A stretch of 38,229 nt of DNA from Alphaproteobacteria bacterium. Lineage in GTDB: Bacteria > Pseudomonadota > Alphaproteobacteria > UBA6615. Made by a program: the position numbers and the translations under genes. The notes under the pieces were generated by a model. It searched no databases, was not told the origin of the DNA, and saw nothing but the letters and a program-made list of their open reading frames with translations. Where the stretch lies: NCBI GenBank assembly GCA_002722515.1, contig PBMH01000045.1:1-38229 (forward strand), given 5' to 3'. Of the stretch, positions 8,308-16,399 are shown in pieces; position 1 is the first letter of the stretch, and each line of letters opens with the position of its first letter.

Positions 8308-10068
8308 ATGCGCATCAAACTATCCCTTTCAGTAGGTATCGTGATTTTGGCGCTAGCTAGCGTTTCTGCGCCCCCCGCGATTGGCGCGACAGAAAACCCG
8401 GTTGGACCGCCCGGGTTTCAGGCCGATATCGAGGGTGCGCCGTTCGAGAGCGGACAGTCAGCGGCTGGCCGTTTTTTGGCGGCGCGTCATGCCCACTCGG
8501 TTGGCAACTTAGTCGCGGCTGCTGATCTTATCGCCGGGGTTCTAGCAGAGGTGTCGAGTAGCGAGGCCATGCAGCGCCGCGCACATCTTCTGATGGTTGG
8601 CGCTGGTCGCTTCGAGGAAGCGGCCTCTGTTGCTGACCGGCTCTTCGGCGCTAGCCCGAACGATGCGTTGATCGTCTATACACTTATCGTGCGTGCGCTC
8701 CAACGAGATGACTACGCACGCGCGGTAGAGTTGCTCGAGGGGATTTCCGGATCGGGTGTGAATGCCATCATCGCGCTGCTGCTCGAGGCCTGGTCGCTGG
8801 CTGGTCAGGGTCGAGCGGCAGAGGGTGTCGCGGCACTCGACACAATGTCCCAGAATGTAGGCCTTGCGCAGGTCGTTGGTTTCCACCAAGCACTGATTGC
8901 TGATTTTGGTGGTGATATTGATGGCGCAGAGCTTGCATTTCGGCGTGCCCTCGACGCGTCGGATGGTCGTCCGTCGCTCCAGCTGGTCGACGCCTTCGCC
9001 CGCTTTCTTGTTCGCATCGAGAGGCGTGAGGAGGCGGCTGGGCTGGTAAATGGCTTCGTGAACCGCAATCCGCAGACGCTCCTGATTGAGCCCGTAAAGG
9101 CTGTGGTTGAAGGCCGCGCCGCGCCTGATCCACATATAGGCGATGTACGACTGGGAGTATCGAAAGTATTCAGCAATGTGGCCAGTTTGCATAATCGCAA
9201 GCATTTGCCCACCGAGGCGATGCTCTTTACGCGCATGGCGTTAGGCCTCGCGCCAAATAATGCTTCTGCCAGATTTTCGCTGGCGCAGCTACTCGAAGCC
9301 CGGGATCGCGAAGACCTGGCCATTGAAACCTATGAAAAGATTGATGCGAACTCGCCCTATCGCTGGTATGCGCGGCTGAGAATTGCCGATGCGATGCACG
9401 CACGCGGCGAGAGCGAACAGGCCCTTAGTTTGCTGCGGGCCATGGCCGCGGAACGTCCGGGGCGAACCGATGCGGCGCGGGCCATGGCCGACCTGCTCCG
9501 AATGACCCAGCGCTTCGAAGAGGCGATCGATGCTTATGATCTTGTAATTGAGCGGCTGGATGGAGAACCGGACTGGGGGTTGTTCTATTCGCGTGGCATC
9601 TCATTAGAGCGTGCGAAGCATTGGGGTCGTGCCGAGAGGGATTTCCTGAAAGCGTTAGAGCTTTCGCCGGATCAACCGTTGGTTCTGAACTATTTAGGCT
9701 ACAGCTGGGTTGAGCAGGGCGTAAAGCTTGAACGGGCTAAGGGGATGATCGAGATTGCAGTCGAGAAACGACCGCGCGATGCCTACATCACGGATTCCCT
9801 CGGCTGGGTTCTTTATCGCTTGGGCGATTACGTGACGGCTGTGGTTCATCTCGAAACTGCTGTTGCGCTAGAGCCCGGCGATCCGATCATCAACGACCAT
9901 TTGGGTGATGCTTACTGGGTCGTTGGCAGAAAACTGGAGGCGCGGTTCCAGTGGTTGCGAGCCCTTTCCTTGAAACCAGAGTCGGACGTCGAGATGCAAA
10001 TACGTTTGAAGCTCAATGGAAAGAAAATGCCCGAACCGATGCTTCCTCGCAAGAAGCGCGGTATCTAA
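8308..10068 (+). CDS. exported tetratricopeptide repeat protein
   Basis: A 586-aa protein with an N-terminal signal peptide (about 1-27, ending near PPAIGA) and degenerate TPR units over nearly the whole remainder. The clearest are in the last 150 residues, for example YLGYSWVEQG, DSLGWVLYRLGDY and DHLGDAYWVVG. TPR arrays form helical scaffolds for protein contacts; there is no catalytic motif. It is probably periplasmic or attached to the outer membrane. The start ATG (8308) replaces the TTG (8287) of the track because the signal peptide then begins with MRIKLSL. The gene is immediately followed by ispE, an arrangement I associate with alphaproteobacteria. Exact function is unknown. Confidence 0.85.
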   Translation: MRIKLSLSVGIVILALASVSAPPAIGATENPVGPPGFQADIEGAPFESGQSAAGRFLAARHAHSVGNLVAAADLIAGVLAEVSSSEAMQRRAHLLMVGAGRFEEAASVADRLFGASPNDALIVYTLIVRALQRDDYARAVELLEGISGSGVNAIIALLLEAWSLAGQGRAAEGVAALDTMSQNVGLAQVVGFHQALIADFGGDIDGAELAFRRALDASDGRPSLQLVDAFARFLVRIERREEAAGLVNGFVNRNPQTLLIEPVKAVVEGRAAPDPHIGDVRLGVSKVFSNVASLHNRKHLPTEAMLFTRMALGLAPNNASARFSLAQLLEARDREDLAIETYEKIDANSPYRWYARLRIADAMHARGESEQALSLLRAMAAERPGRTDAARAMADLLRMTQRFEEAIDAYDLVIERLDGEPDWGLFYSRGISLERAKHWGRAERDFLKALELSPDQPLVLNYLGYSWVEQGVKLERAKGMIEIAVEKRPRDAYITDSLGWVLYRLGDYVTAVVHLETAVALEPGDPIINDHLGDAYWVVGRKLEARFQWLRALSLKPESDVEMQIRLKLNGKKMPEPMLPRKKRGI

Positions 10069-10072
10069 ACGC

Positions 10073-10993
10073 GTGTCCTCCTTGGCCGAAAACCCGAGCA
10101 GAAATACTAGGCGATGCGAAGCCGCGCCGGCAAAGCTAAATCTTTTTCTGCATGTTGGTGGTCGGCTAGAGAATGGAAATCATTTGCTCGAAAGCTTGGT
10201 CGTCTTCGCCGATTTTGGCGACAAGCTTCGGCTGACGCCTTCTGGCACCTTCGCGCTCAAGCACACGGGGCCTTTTGCAAAATCCTTGCCGCGCGCTGCG
10301 GTGAACGATCTGACCGCGTGCGCCGTATCTGGCCTGTCCAATATATTCTCACGCGAACCCGCGTTTACGCTCGTTCTTGAAAAAAACATACCCGTCGCTG
10401 CGGGCCTTGGTGGTGGGTCAGCCGATGCCGCCGCGGCTATCCGTCTTGTTTGTCGCGAATGGGGTGTTCCGCATACAGGGCTGGATGTGCGCGTATTGGC
10501 CGAACGGCTGGGCGCGGACGTGCCCATGTGTCTTTACGGCGTGCCCGCCTGGGTTGCGGGGGTTGGAGAGCGTTTGACACCGCTACCGCAGATGCCCGCG
10601 CTTGACGTATTGCTAGTAAACCCCCTTCAGCGGCTCCGTACCGCAGATGTTTTTGCTGAGTTCACAGCTACTGATTGCCTCGACGGAGGTATAGAAAACC
10701 TGCCTAGCTTTGTTGCGTCTGCTGCTGCGTTGTCTTTCCTCCAAGGGCGGCAGAACCACTTGACCGATGTCGCGGGGAAGCTCTGTCCGGCGATTAAAAA
10801 GATATTGGACACACTAGAACAGCAGAATGGTTGTTGCCTCGCACGAATGACTGGCAGCGGGCCGACTTGTTTCGCAATCTTCGAAGATGAAGGCGCGTGC
10901 ACGCGCGCCGCGCGTGCCATCGCTGCGCAGTATGCCGGATGGTGGGTGCAGAGAACGAAAACAAATCAATCTACTGAATGGGATCCCAACTAG
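10073..10993 (+). CDS. ispE: 4-diphosphocytidyl-2-C-methyl-D-erythritol kinase
   Basis: IspE phosphorylates CDP-methylerythritol with ATP in the non-mevalonate (MEP) route to isoprenoids, which supplies the ubiquinone tail and undecaprenyl phosphate. GHMP-kinase motifs are visible: APAKLNLFLHV (about 18-28, with the catalytic Lys), the phosphate loop PVAAGLGGGSADAAAA (about 107-122), Asp about 149 in GADVPM, and TGSGPTCF near the C terminus. The usual DGYH is NGNH here (His kept). The track ATG at 10016 would overlap the TPR gene by 53 bp. The GTG at 10073, five bases after that stop, gives 306 aa and is more likely. A start at the nearby TTG (10082) cannot be excluded. Confidence 0.93.
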   Translation: MSSLAENPSRNTRRCEAAPAKLNLFLHVGGRLENGNHLLESLVVFADFGDKLRLTPSGTFALKHTGPFAKSLPRAAVNDLTACAVSGLSNIFSREPAFTLVLEKNIPVAAGLGGGSADAAAAIRLVCREWGVPHTGLDVRVLAERLGADVPMCLYGVPAWVAGVGERLTPLPQMPALDVLLVNPLQRLRTADVFAEFTATDCLDGGIENLPSFVASAAALSFLQGRQNHLTDVAGKLCPAIKKILDTLEQQNGCCLARMTGSGPTCFAIFEDEGACTRAARAIAAQYAGWWVQRTKTNQSTEWDPN

Positions 10994-11497
10994 GTTTTGT
11001 TTCCTGAGAGCCGGGGCATGTGCTCCTAAAGCTTTTAGGGGGCTCCGGTGATCTTAAGGGTGTATGCGTATTGGTATTCGTGGGCTGCCTTACGTCTGAG
11101 AAGATTGAAAGCCGCGTCCACCGGCCCGGAGGAACACAGGGTTGGCAGCATCGTCGGAATCTGATGGATTTTCGGATAATCGCCGACTGGCTCTGCCACC
11201 GTGTTGAGTCGCGTTCGCGATTGGTTCCGGCTATGCAATATCCGAAATAATTGGTGGTCAGAGCCTTGTGGGGTACCGGGGACTGGGTGGCACGCGAAGA
11301 ACTGGCACAGAACAGTTTACCGTTGGTCTTTTCTGCCTGTGATTTGTTGTCCTCTGATCGAGCTGTAGTGGAGACCTAAAACCCTCGCTGATCCGTCCGG
11401 CTTGTCTGCACTTCGGGCGGCCACGTATAGTCGCGCCGCCAACCAGTCCGCACATAACTTGATATTTGGTGCGGTATTTTGATCCGGAGCTCTCTGA
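10994..11497. other. 504-bp intergenic region with inverted repeats
   Basis: No credible gene is seen between ispE and gmd; the 60-76 residue frames here have no family resemblance. The region holds an 8-bp hairpin just after ispE (CTCCTAAA at 11023-11030 and TTTAGGGG at 11034-11041, one G-T pair, three-base loop, no T tract). It also holds a 9-bp inverted repeat (TTTCGGATA at 11170-11178 and TATCCGAAA at 11239-11247) that encloses a small perfect stem TCGCG-tt-CGCGA (209-220 of the 11000s). The gmd promoter should lie in the distal part, but I cannot point to convincing -35/-10 boxes. Confidence 0.5.
11023..11041 (+). other. hairpin downstream of ispE
   Basis: An 8-bp stem with a GCT loop lies 30 bases after the ispE stop. 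No run of T follows, so it does not qualify as a standard intrinsic terminator; it could protect the 3' end of the transcript. Confidence 0.35.
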
Positions 11498-12568
11498 ATG
11501 GCCATAGACGTTGCCCTCATCACCGGCGTGACAGGACAAGACGGGGCCTACTTGGCCGAACTTCTGTTGGAAAAAGGATACGAGGTTCACGGTGTGAAAC
11601 GCCGTTCCTCGTCTTTCAATACGGCCCGGGTGGATCATCTCTATAGTGATCCCCATGAAGCCGGGGTCGGGTTTCAGCTCCACTACGGAGACATGACCGA
11701 CGCCACAAATCTGATCCGCTTGATCCAGGAAATCCAGCCGACCGAGATATACAATCTGGCGGCACAGAGCCACGTTCAGGTCAGTTTCGAGACAGCTGAA
11801 TACACTGCAAACGCGGATGCGATGGGCGCGCTACGTCTACTCGAGGCAATACGGATTTTGAAACTAGAGGACACAGCGCGTTACTATCAGGCGTCGACGT
11901 CGGAGCTTTATGGCAAGGTACAGGAAACACCCCAGAGCGAGACCACACCCTTCTATCCGCGCAGCCCATACGCGGCCGCCAAGCTATACGGCTACTGGAT
12001 TACGGTGAACTATCGCGAGGCGTACGGTATGCATGCGTCGAACGGCATTTTGTTCAACCATGAAAGCCCTATTCGCGGCGAAACATTTGTTACCCGAAAG
12101 ATCACACGAGCCGTTGCGGCGATTGAGTTCGGTCTTCAGAGGCAGATTTTTCTAGGTAACCTTGACGCGCAGCGTGATTGGGGACATGCCCGCGACTACG
12201 TCGAGGGCATGTGGCGGATTTTGCAGCATGATTTGGCCGATGATTTTGTGCTGGCGACCGGCGAGGCCCACACGGTTCGTGAATTTGTTGAACTCGCCTT
12301 TGCAGAGGTTGGGCGCAAGATAGTCTGGCATGGGGAAGGGGTTGACGAGGTCGGCGAAGATGCGAAGACCGGCGAGACCCTCATCGCGATCGATCCGCGC
12401 TACTTTCGTCCGACCGAGGTTGATCTCTTGCTGGGTGATCCGACCAAAGCCAAGCGCGAACTTGGCTGGGAGCACACGACTCCTTTCGCGCAACTGGTAA
12501 AGGAAATGGTTGCTGCTGATCTCGATGTGATGCGCGCGGGCGTTGACATCCATAAAAGCTTCGATTGA
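11498..12568 (+). CDS. gmd: GDP-mannose 4,6-dehydratase
   Basis: Gmd converts GDP-mannose to GDP-4-keto-6-deoxymannose, precursor of GDP-fucose, GDP-rhamnose and related surface sugars. It is a 356-aa extended short-chain dehydrogenase with the NADP-binding loop TGVTGQDG (9-16), the hallmark [13 protein letters not shown] segment, the catalytic TSELYGK and SPYAAAK (Tyr-X3-Lys) motifs, and [16 protein letters not shown], which is diagnostic for Gmd. The ATG has GGAG eight bases upstream. No fucose synthase or GDP-rhamnose reductase gene lies in the window, so the end product is unknown. The gene stands alone between a long intergenic region and tRNA-Gln. Confidence 0.96.
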   Translation: MAIDVALITGVTGQDGAYLAELLLEKGYEVHGVKRRSSSFNTARVDHLYSDPHEAGVGFQLHYGDMTDATNLIRLIQEIQPTEIYNLAAQSHVQVSFETAEYTANADAMGALRLLEAIRILKLEDTARYYQASTSELYGKVQETPQSETTPFYPRSPYAAAKLYGYWITVNYREAYGMHASNGILFNHESPIRGETFVTRKITRAVAAIEFGLQRQIFLGNLDAQRDWGHARDYVEGMWRILQHDLADDFVLATGEAHTVREFVELAFAEVGRKIVWHGEGVDEVGEDAKTGETLIAIDPRYFRPTEVDLLLGDPTKAKRELGWEHTTPFAQLVKEMVAADLDVMRAGVDIHKSFD

Positions 12569-12624
12569 TCTGCGTGTCTTGCGGTTTCCATCTGCAAGAG
12601 CGATATAATCATTGCCGTCGGCAT

Positions 12625-12698
12625 TGGGGCGTAGCCAAGTGGTAAGGCATCGGGTTTTGATCCCGTGATCGCAGGTTCGAACCCTGCCGCCCCAGCCA
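12625..12698 (+). tRNA. tRNA-Gln (anticodon UUG)
   Basis: A full cloverleaf can be folded by eye. The acceptor stem TGGGGCG pairs with CGCCCCA, the T arm is GCAGG-TTCGAAC-CCTGC, and the anticodon loop TTTTGAT gives UUG, which reads CAA and, by wobble, CAG. A discriminator G and an encoded CCA follow. The gene starts 56 bp after gmd and is convergent with the ChaC gene. Confidence 0.96.
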
Positions 12699-12707
12699 GC
12701 CGCTGCA
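12696..12707. repeat. 12-bp direct repeat, copy 1 (tRNA 3' end)
   Basis: CCAGCCGCTGCA begins with the encoded CCA of tRNA-Gln. The same 12 bases recur at 12756-12767 within the ChaC coding region. No integrase or foreign DNA lies between the copies, so it may be chance. Confidence 0.4.
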
Positions 12708-12720
12708 AAAAAACCGTCAC

Positions 12721-13404
12721 TCAGTCCGTTGCATCGCACTCCAGTCGCGCGCGCACCAGCCGCTGCAGGCGGAACATCTGCCGGTCACCGATGCCGGCTT
12801 CGCGCATATGTTCAACGGTGCTGTCGAGATAGTCTGCAGAGGTGCCCAGATAACCCGACGCGGTTGCTAGAAGCTCCACCTGTCTGCTCTCGGGCAGTTT
12901 ACCAACATAACGTTCATTGTCTCGGTTTATCACGAAAGTTACAGCCTTGACGGGACCTTCCGAGGTCATGGCTCGGATCCAAACGGCGACATAGCTATCG
13001 AGAGCCATTTCCCGATCCCAGACCACCGACAGTTCGTCCCGTTGGCGCCCTGTTGGAAGCTTAAAGGCTACCCCGTTACAAGAGCCGCCCCTGTCGAGCG
13101 CCAGCATTAGTCCCGGTGTTTCCGGAGAGCCGCGCCCAAGTATTGCCTGGAGGCAGAAGGAGCGGTGATAGCCCCATACCCTTGCGGTGCGCTTCTCGCT
13201 GTAATGGAACGCAGGATTCCAGATCAGCGATCCGTAGCCGAACACCCACACGTCGCGCGCGGGGGACCCCGTGAAGAACTTGGCCAGCGCGGCGGCGCGC
13301 TCGGCATCGGTTAGCGGACGAATGTTGGTCACATGCTGCTGCTGTTTCAGCATGCGGTAGATTTCCCCGGACCGGATGGATTCCCGATTTATTTTATTGG
13401 TCAT
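12721..13404 (-). CDS. chaC: ChaC-type gamma-glutamylcyclotransferase
   Basis: ChaC enzymes split glutathione into 5-oxoproline and Cys-Gly in the cytoplasm. The family's substrate-binding loop VWVFGYGSLIWNP is present at about 52-64, followed by RVWGYHRSFCL. The probable catalytic Glu lies in WDREMALDSY (about 130). Length (up to 227 aa) fits ChaC. The start is uncertain: the ATG at 13404 overlaps the stop of a small upstream frame as ATGA, while the ATG at 13353 would give a protein 17 residues shorter. The gene is convergent with gmd/tRNA-Gln. Physiological role here, such as glutathione turnover under stress, is inferred from the family only. Confidence 0.9.
   Translation of the reverse strand: MTNKINRESIRSGEIYRMLKQQQHVTNIRPLTDAERAAALAKFFTGSPARDVWVFGYGSLIWNPAFHYSEKRTARVWGYHRSFCLQAILGRGSPETPGLMLALDRGGSCNGVAFKLPTGRQRDELSVVWDREMALDSYVAVWIRAMTSEGPVKAVTFVINRDNERYVGKLPESRQVELLATASGYLGTSADYLDSTVEHMREAGIGDRQMFRLQRLVRARLECDATD
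12756..12767. repeat. 12-bp direct repeat, copy 2 (in chaC 3' end)
   Basis: This is the second exact copy of CCAGCCGCTGCA, 60 bp from the first. It encodes part of the C terminus of the ChaC-type protein on the minus strand. Confidence 0.4.
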
Positions 13405-13676
13405 TTCGAATCTGATTCAGGCGGTATGGGTGTGTATACCAACAAGCGTTTGGGAAATGAACTTCGGCGAAAGCAGGGATGTGGTGATTCAGATGACTGC
13501 GCATTTGGTTTTGGGTTTCTGATTCGAAGCGTAAGCTCTGGCGGACTGGTCCGAGCGCATGGATAAAACTGGATGAGGTGATATCTGCCCGGTTCGCTTA
13601 CCCGCTCGATTTCTGCGAAGATCGAAACCGTGAATGGAACATCAGGTTCCTGGTGCACGACATCATCTATGGGCAT
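13401..13676 (-). CDS. possible small protein upstream of chaC (doubtful)
   Basis: A 91-codon frame begins at an ATG preceded by an excellent Shine-Dalgarno (AGGAGAAAGGTGATG) and ends with a TGA that overlaps the chaC ATG (ATGA), the usual mark of translational coupling. Against it, the protein resembles no family I know, the second half is rich in Pro and Ser and looks non-coding, and its start lies only 26 bp from the start of the divergent DUF1285 gene. It could be a leader peptide, a decayed gene or chance. Confidence 0.3.
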   Translation of the reverse strand: MPIDDVVHQEPDVPFTVSIFAEIERVSEPGRYHLIQFYPCARTSPPELTLRIRNPKPNAQSSESPHPCFRRSSFPKRLLVYTPIPPESDSK

Positions 13677-13702
13677 CACCTTTCTCCTACGAATGCTAAT
13701 GT

Positions 13703-14284
13703 TTGCCAACCTTGGTCTCCGATACAAACACTCCTCAAGGCCTGCTCGAACAGATCCAAGAGATTCGTACAGACGGATCGCTTCAGCGCGGAACCAAAGA
13801 CTGTGGCCATTTCGACATGCACATCACGCGCGATGGGACATGGCATTATCGCGGTTCCCCTATAGGCCGGAAATCAATAGTTAAGCTGTTTTCAACAGTG
13901 CTAAAGCTCGATTCCGAGGGCCAGTACTGGCTCGAGACACCGGTTGAGCGTGGTCGCATAGACGTTGAAGACGTGCCATTTACTGCAGTCGAACTCGACG
14001 TAACTGGACAGGGCCGTAATCAACGCCTCATCTTCCGAACCAATCTTGATGAAGTGGTGACGGCTGGGCCCGAACATTCCCTGCGAGTTGCGTTCGACGA
14101 ATCGAGCGGCGAACCATCACCCTATGTGCACTTACGTGATGGGCTTGAGGCCCTGCTGACCCGGGCCGTTTACTATCAGCTCGCCGAGCTTACAGTGGAT
14201 AACCCCGACACCGGCCTTCTGGGGGTCTGGAGCGACGGGGTGTTTTTTGCACTAGAAGCCGATGAGGGACTGGTCCGAACATGA
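13703..14284 (+). CDS. DUF1285 domain protein
   Basis: A 193-aa cytoplasmic protein of the DUF1285 family, recognised from HITRDGTWHYRGSPIGRKSIVKLF, the WLETPVERGRI segment and the FTAVELDV and RTNLDEVV segments (about 42-120), ending in LGVWSDGVFF. Function is not established; solved family members show a PH-like fold, which I state from memory. The frame opens just after a stop and offers only TTG codons (13703 or 13712) before the conserved part, so a TTG start is likely. Its stop overlaps the start of the Nudix gene (ATGA), and the trio with the CCA-adding enzyme looks like an operon. Confidence 0.85.
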   Translation: MPTLVSDTNTPQGLLEQIQEIRTDGSLQRGTKDCGHFDMHITRDGTWHYRGSPIGRKSIVKLFSTVLKLDSEGQYWLETPVERGRIDVEDVPFTAVELDVTGQGRNQRLIFRTNLDEVVTAGPEHSLRVAFDESSGEPSPYVHLRDGLEALLTRAVYYQLAELTVDNPDTGLLGVWSDGVFFALEADEGLVRT

Positions 14285-14991
14285 GTCTGAATGTTTCTGA
14301 CCGCAGCTTTATTACAGCACGCATTCGTGCAACCCAGTCCCAGCTCGACGTCCGGCGCAGCAGCGGTGCGGCTGTCTCGCAGATGCTGCATGACAGTAAC
14401 GATCTGGAGCCCGGCGAACTGCCGGTGAAGCGCCGCGGCGATCATGATCTTAACCAGATGGGTATGCGACCGAAGCCGCCACTAACCCCTGCGGCAGTTT
14501 TAGTGCCACTGCTTGATCATGGCGATCAGATCACGGTGCTGTTAACCGAGCGTGCTGCAGACCTGCGCGCCCATGCTGGTCAGATCAGCTTCCCTGGTGG
14601 ACGCATCGATCCCGGAGACGCCAGCCCCGAGGCCGCTGCCCTCCGCGAGGCGAACGAGGAAATCGGACTGCCGCTGGCGTCAGTCGAGTTGGTCGGTCGG
14701 CTGGACACCTATGAGGTTCGTACCGGCTTCGAAATCACGCCAGTGGTAGGCTTCGTCGACCCCGTCTTCAAACTGATTCGCGCGCCCGGCGAGGTAGCCG
14801 ACGTGTTTGAGGTTCCACTCGCTTTTGTCCTCGATCCCGCTAACCATGAGCGTCAGAGCAAGGTTCTCCAAGGTAAGCGCCGGTACTTTTACGTCCTGCC
14901 CTTCGAGGACCGATACATTTGGGGCGCGACCGCGGGTATGCTGGTGAACCTTTATGAGGTTCTGACTGGGCAGACGGCCTACTGGCGCTAG
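14281..14991 (+). CDS. Nudix hydrolase, CoA pyrophosphatase type
   Basis: The protein hydrolyses nucleoside diphosphate derivatives, probably CoA and acyl-CoA to phosphopantetheine and 3',5'-ADP. The Nudix box GGRIDPGDASPEAAALREANEEIGL spans about 106-130. The preceding SFPGG and the box spacing are those of the CoA pyrophosphatase (NudL/YeaB) group. The C-terminal WGATAGM is also typical. The first 65 residues are a variable leader. Translation is probably coupled to DUF1285 through the ATGA overlap. Family is sure; CoA specificity is inferred from the subgroup pattern. Confidence 0.9.
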   Translation: MSLNVSDRSFITARIRATQSQLDVRRSSGAAVSQMLHDSNDLEPGELPVKRRGDHDLNQMGMRPKPPLTPAAVLVPLLDHGDQITVLLTERAADLRAHAGQISFPGGRIDPGDASPEAAALREANEEIGLPLASVELVGRLDTYEVRTGFEITPVVGFVDPVFKLIRAPGEVADVFEVPLAFVLDPANHERQSKVLQGKRRYFYVLPFEDRYIWGATAGMLVNLYEVLTGQTAYWR

Positions 14992-15038
14992 TCGCTGGTT
15001 TCGAGCTAATACCGGGAACACCACGGCGGCGGGGTGAC

Positions 15039-16346
15039 ATGATACCTACCCAAAAAATCGAGCAGCAGGAATGGATGACGGATAGAGATCTGCATGCCGT
15101 CTTTGCGGTGTTGCAGGGGTCTGGCGATCCGGCGACGGCCGTACTTTGTGTCGGTGGTTGTGTGCGTGACGCGCTTATGGGTCGAGCGGTAGTTGATGTT
15201 GATCTCGCGACGGTCCATCCGCCCGACATCGTCATGGCCCGTCTCGCGGCAGCTGAGATCGATGTGCTCAAGATCGGAATTGAACACGGCACCGTCGTTG
15301 CCCGGTTCGGGAAGAAGCTGTTCCAGATTACATCCCTGCGTGTAGACGAGGAGACCGACGGCCGTCACGCGACTGTTTCGTATACTGATGATTGGATAGC
15401 GGATGCTTCGCGCCGTGATTTTACGATGAACGCGCTCTATGCCAAGCTCGACGGAAATGTCTTCGACCCGCTCGGCGGTTCGGATGATATCGTAGCGCGG
15501 CGTATCCGCTTTATCGGTGATCCGCATGCCCGCATCGAAGAGGATGCATTACGAATCCTGCGTTTCTATCGGTTTCACGCGGAACTCGGCTTACCCACCT
15601 TCGACGGGCCAGGGCTTGCCGCCTGCCGCAAATATTTCGATCGCCTCGCGAGGCTGTCGGGTGAGCGTATCCGCAAGGAGCTTTTCAAGATTTTAATGTC
15701 CCCGGCACCCGGTCGTATGCTCGAAGGTGCGGAATTCCTTGACCTCTTCTCGACGCTTTTACCGACGGTAGACAGCACCGGGCCCGTTTTTGGCCTCGCT
15801 TTTATTGGGGCACGCGAGAACGCACTGGGCATGCCCGACCCGCTGCGGCGACTGGCAATTTTTCTGCGCGGTGCTGGGGATGCCGCAGCTGCGGCGGCTC
15901 GACTGCGTCTATCAAACGACGCAACCGTGCGGCTCACGGTGATGGCGGCGCACTCGCCGCGCATGACACCAAGTCTCTACCCGCGCACCCGCAAGCGGCG
16001 GCTCTACGAGCTAGGGGTTGATGCGTGGAAGGATGCTGTAATCTTGAGTTGGGCGCGAGCGGACGCTCGGGCCGCCGAGTTCTCTGACATTGATATTGCG
16101 CCTTTAGGGGATTGGCTTGATCTCTTGCGATTTCCAGAGGCTTGGCCAATACCTGCATTTCCGATCCAGGGGGCCGACGTTCTTGCGCTCGGCGTACCAC
16201 AGGGCCCGGAGATCGGCCGGCTTCTCACAATGGTTGAGAACTGGTGGATAACGCGCGATTTTCGGCCCGGCCGTGCAGGCTGCCTAGCGCAGCTCAGGCG
16301 GCGCCTTTGGTTGATGGGATTGCGGAAGCGACTGGGTTTTGGTTGA
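15039..16346 (+). CDS. cca: CCA tRNA nucleotidyltransferase / poly(A) polymerase family
   Basis: A class II nucleotidyltransferase-fold enzyme that adds or repairs the 3' CCA of tRNAs. Motifs in order: CVGGCVRDALMG (about 37-48) with the metal-binding DVD at 53-55, RRDFTMNALYA (about 125-135), and RRIRFIGDPHARIEEDALRILRF (about 154-176), the neck and nucleotide-recognition region. The C-terminal half is helical tRNA-binding sequence without an HD domain. 435 aa is usual for alphaproteobacteria. It lies 47 bp after the Nudix gene in the same direction. A poly(A) polymerase activity cannot be ruled out by sequence alone. Confidence 0.93.
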   Translation: MIPTQKIEQQEWMTDRDLHAVFAVLQGSGDPATAVLCVGGCVRDALMGRAVVDVDLATVHPPDIVMARLAAAEIDVLKIGIEHGTVVARFGKKLFQITSLRVDEETDGRHATVSYTDDWIADASRRDFTMNALYAKLDGNVFDPLGGSDDIVARRIRFIGDPHARIEEDALRILRFYRFHAELGLPTFDGPGLAACRKYFDRLARLSGERIRKELFKILMSPAPGRMLEGAEFLDLFSTLLPTVDSTGPVFGLAFIGARENALGMPDPLRRLAIFLRGAGDAAAAAARLRLSNDATVRLTVMAAHSPRMTPSLYPRTRKRRLYELGVDAWKDAVILSWARADARAAEFSDIDIAPLGDWLDLLRFPEAWPIPAFPIQGADVLALGVPQGPEIGRLLTMVENWWITRDFRPGRAGCLAQLRRRLWLMGLRKRLGFG

Positions 16347-16399
16347 GCTTTGTCGGACGCGGACCTTGAGCTCTCCCACTTGCTGTTTGCGATTGCAGC

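Noticed and set aside
8542-9204. 220-aa minus-strand frame inside the TPR gene
   Set aside because: Antisense shadow of a clear TPR protein; no recognisable domain.
11023-11041. Hairpin after ispE as an intrinsic terminator
   Set aside because: The stem is good but no T tract follows, so I list it only as a hairpin.
11020-11250. 76-aa frame in the ispE-gmd gap
   Set aside because: No ribosome-binding site, no family match and it runs through the inverted-repeat region; I treat the region as non-coding.
13630-13884. Frameshift hypothesis for the DUF1285 start using the ATG at 13693 or 13699
   Set aside because: That ATG is in another frame; the DUF1285 frame is intact from a TTG at 13703, so no frameshift is needed.
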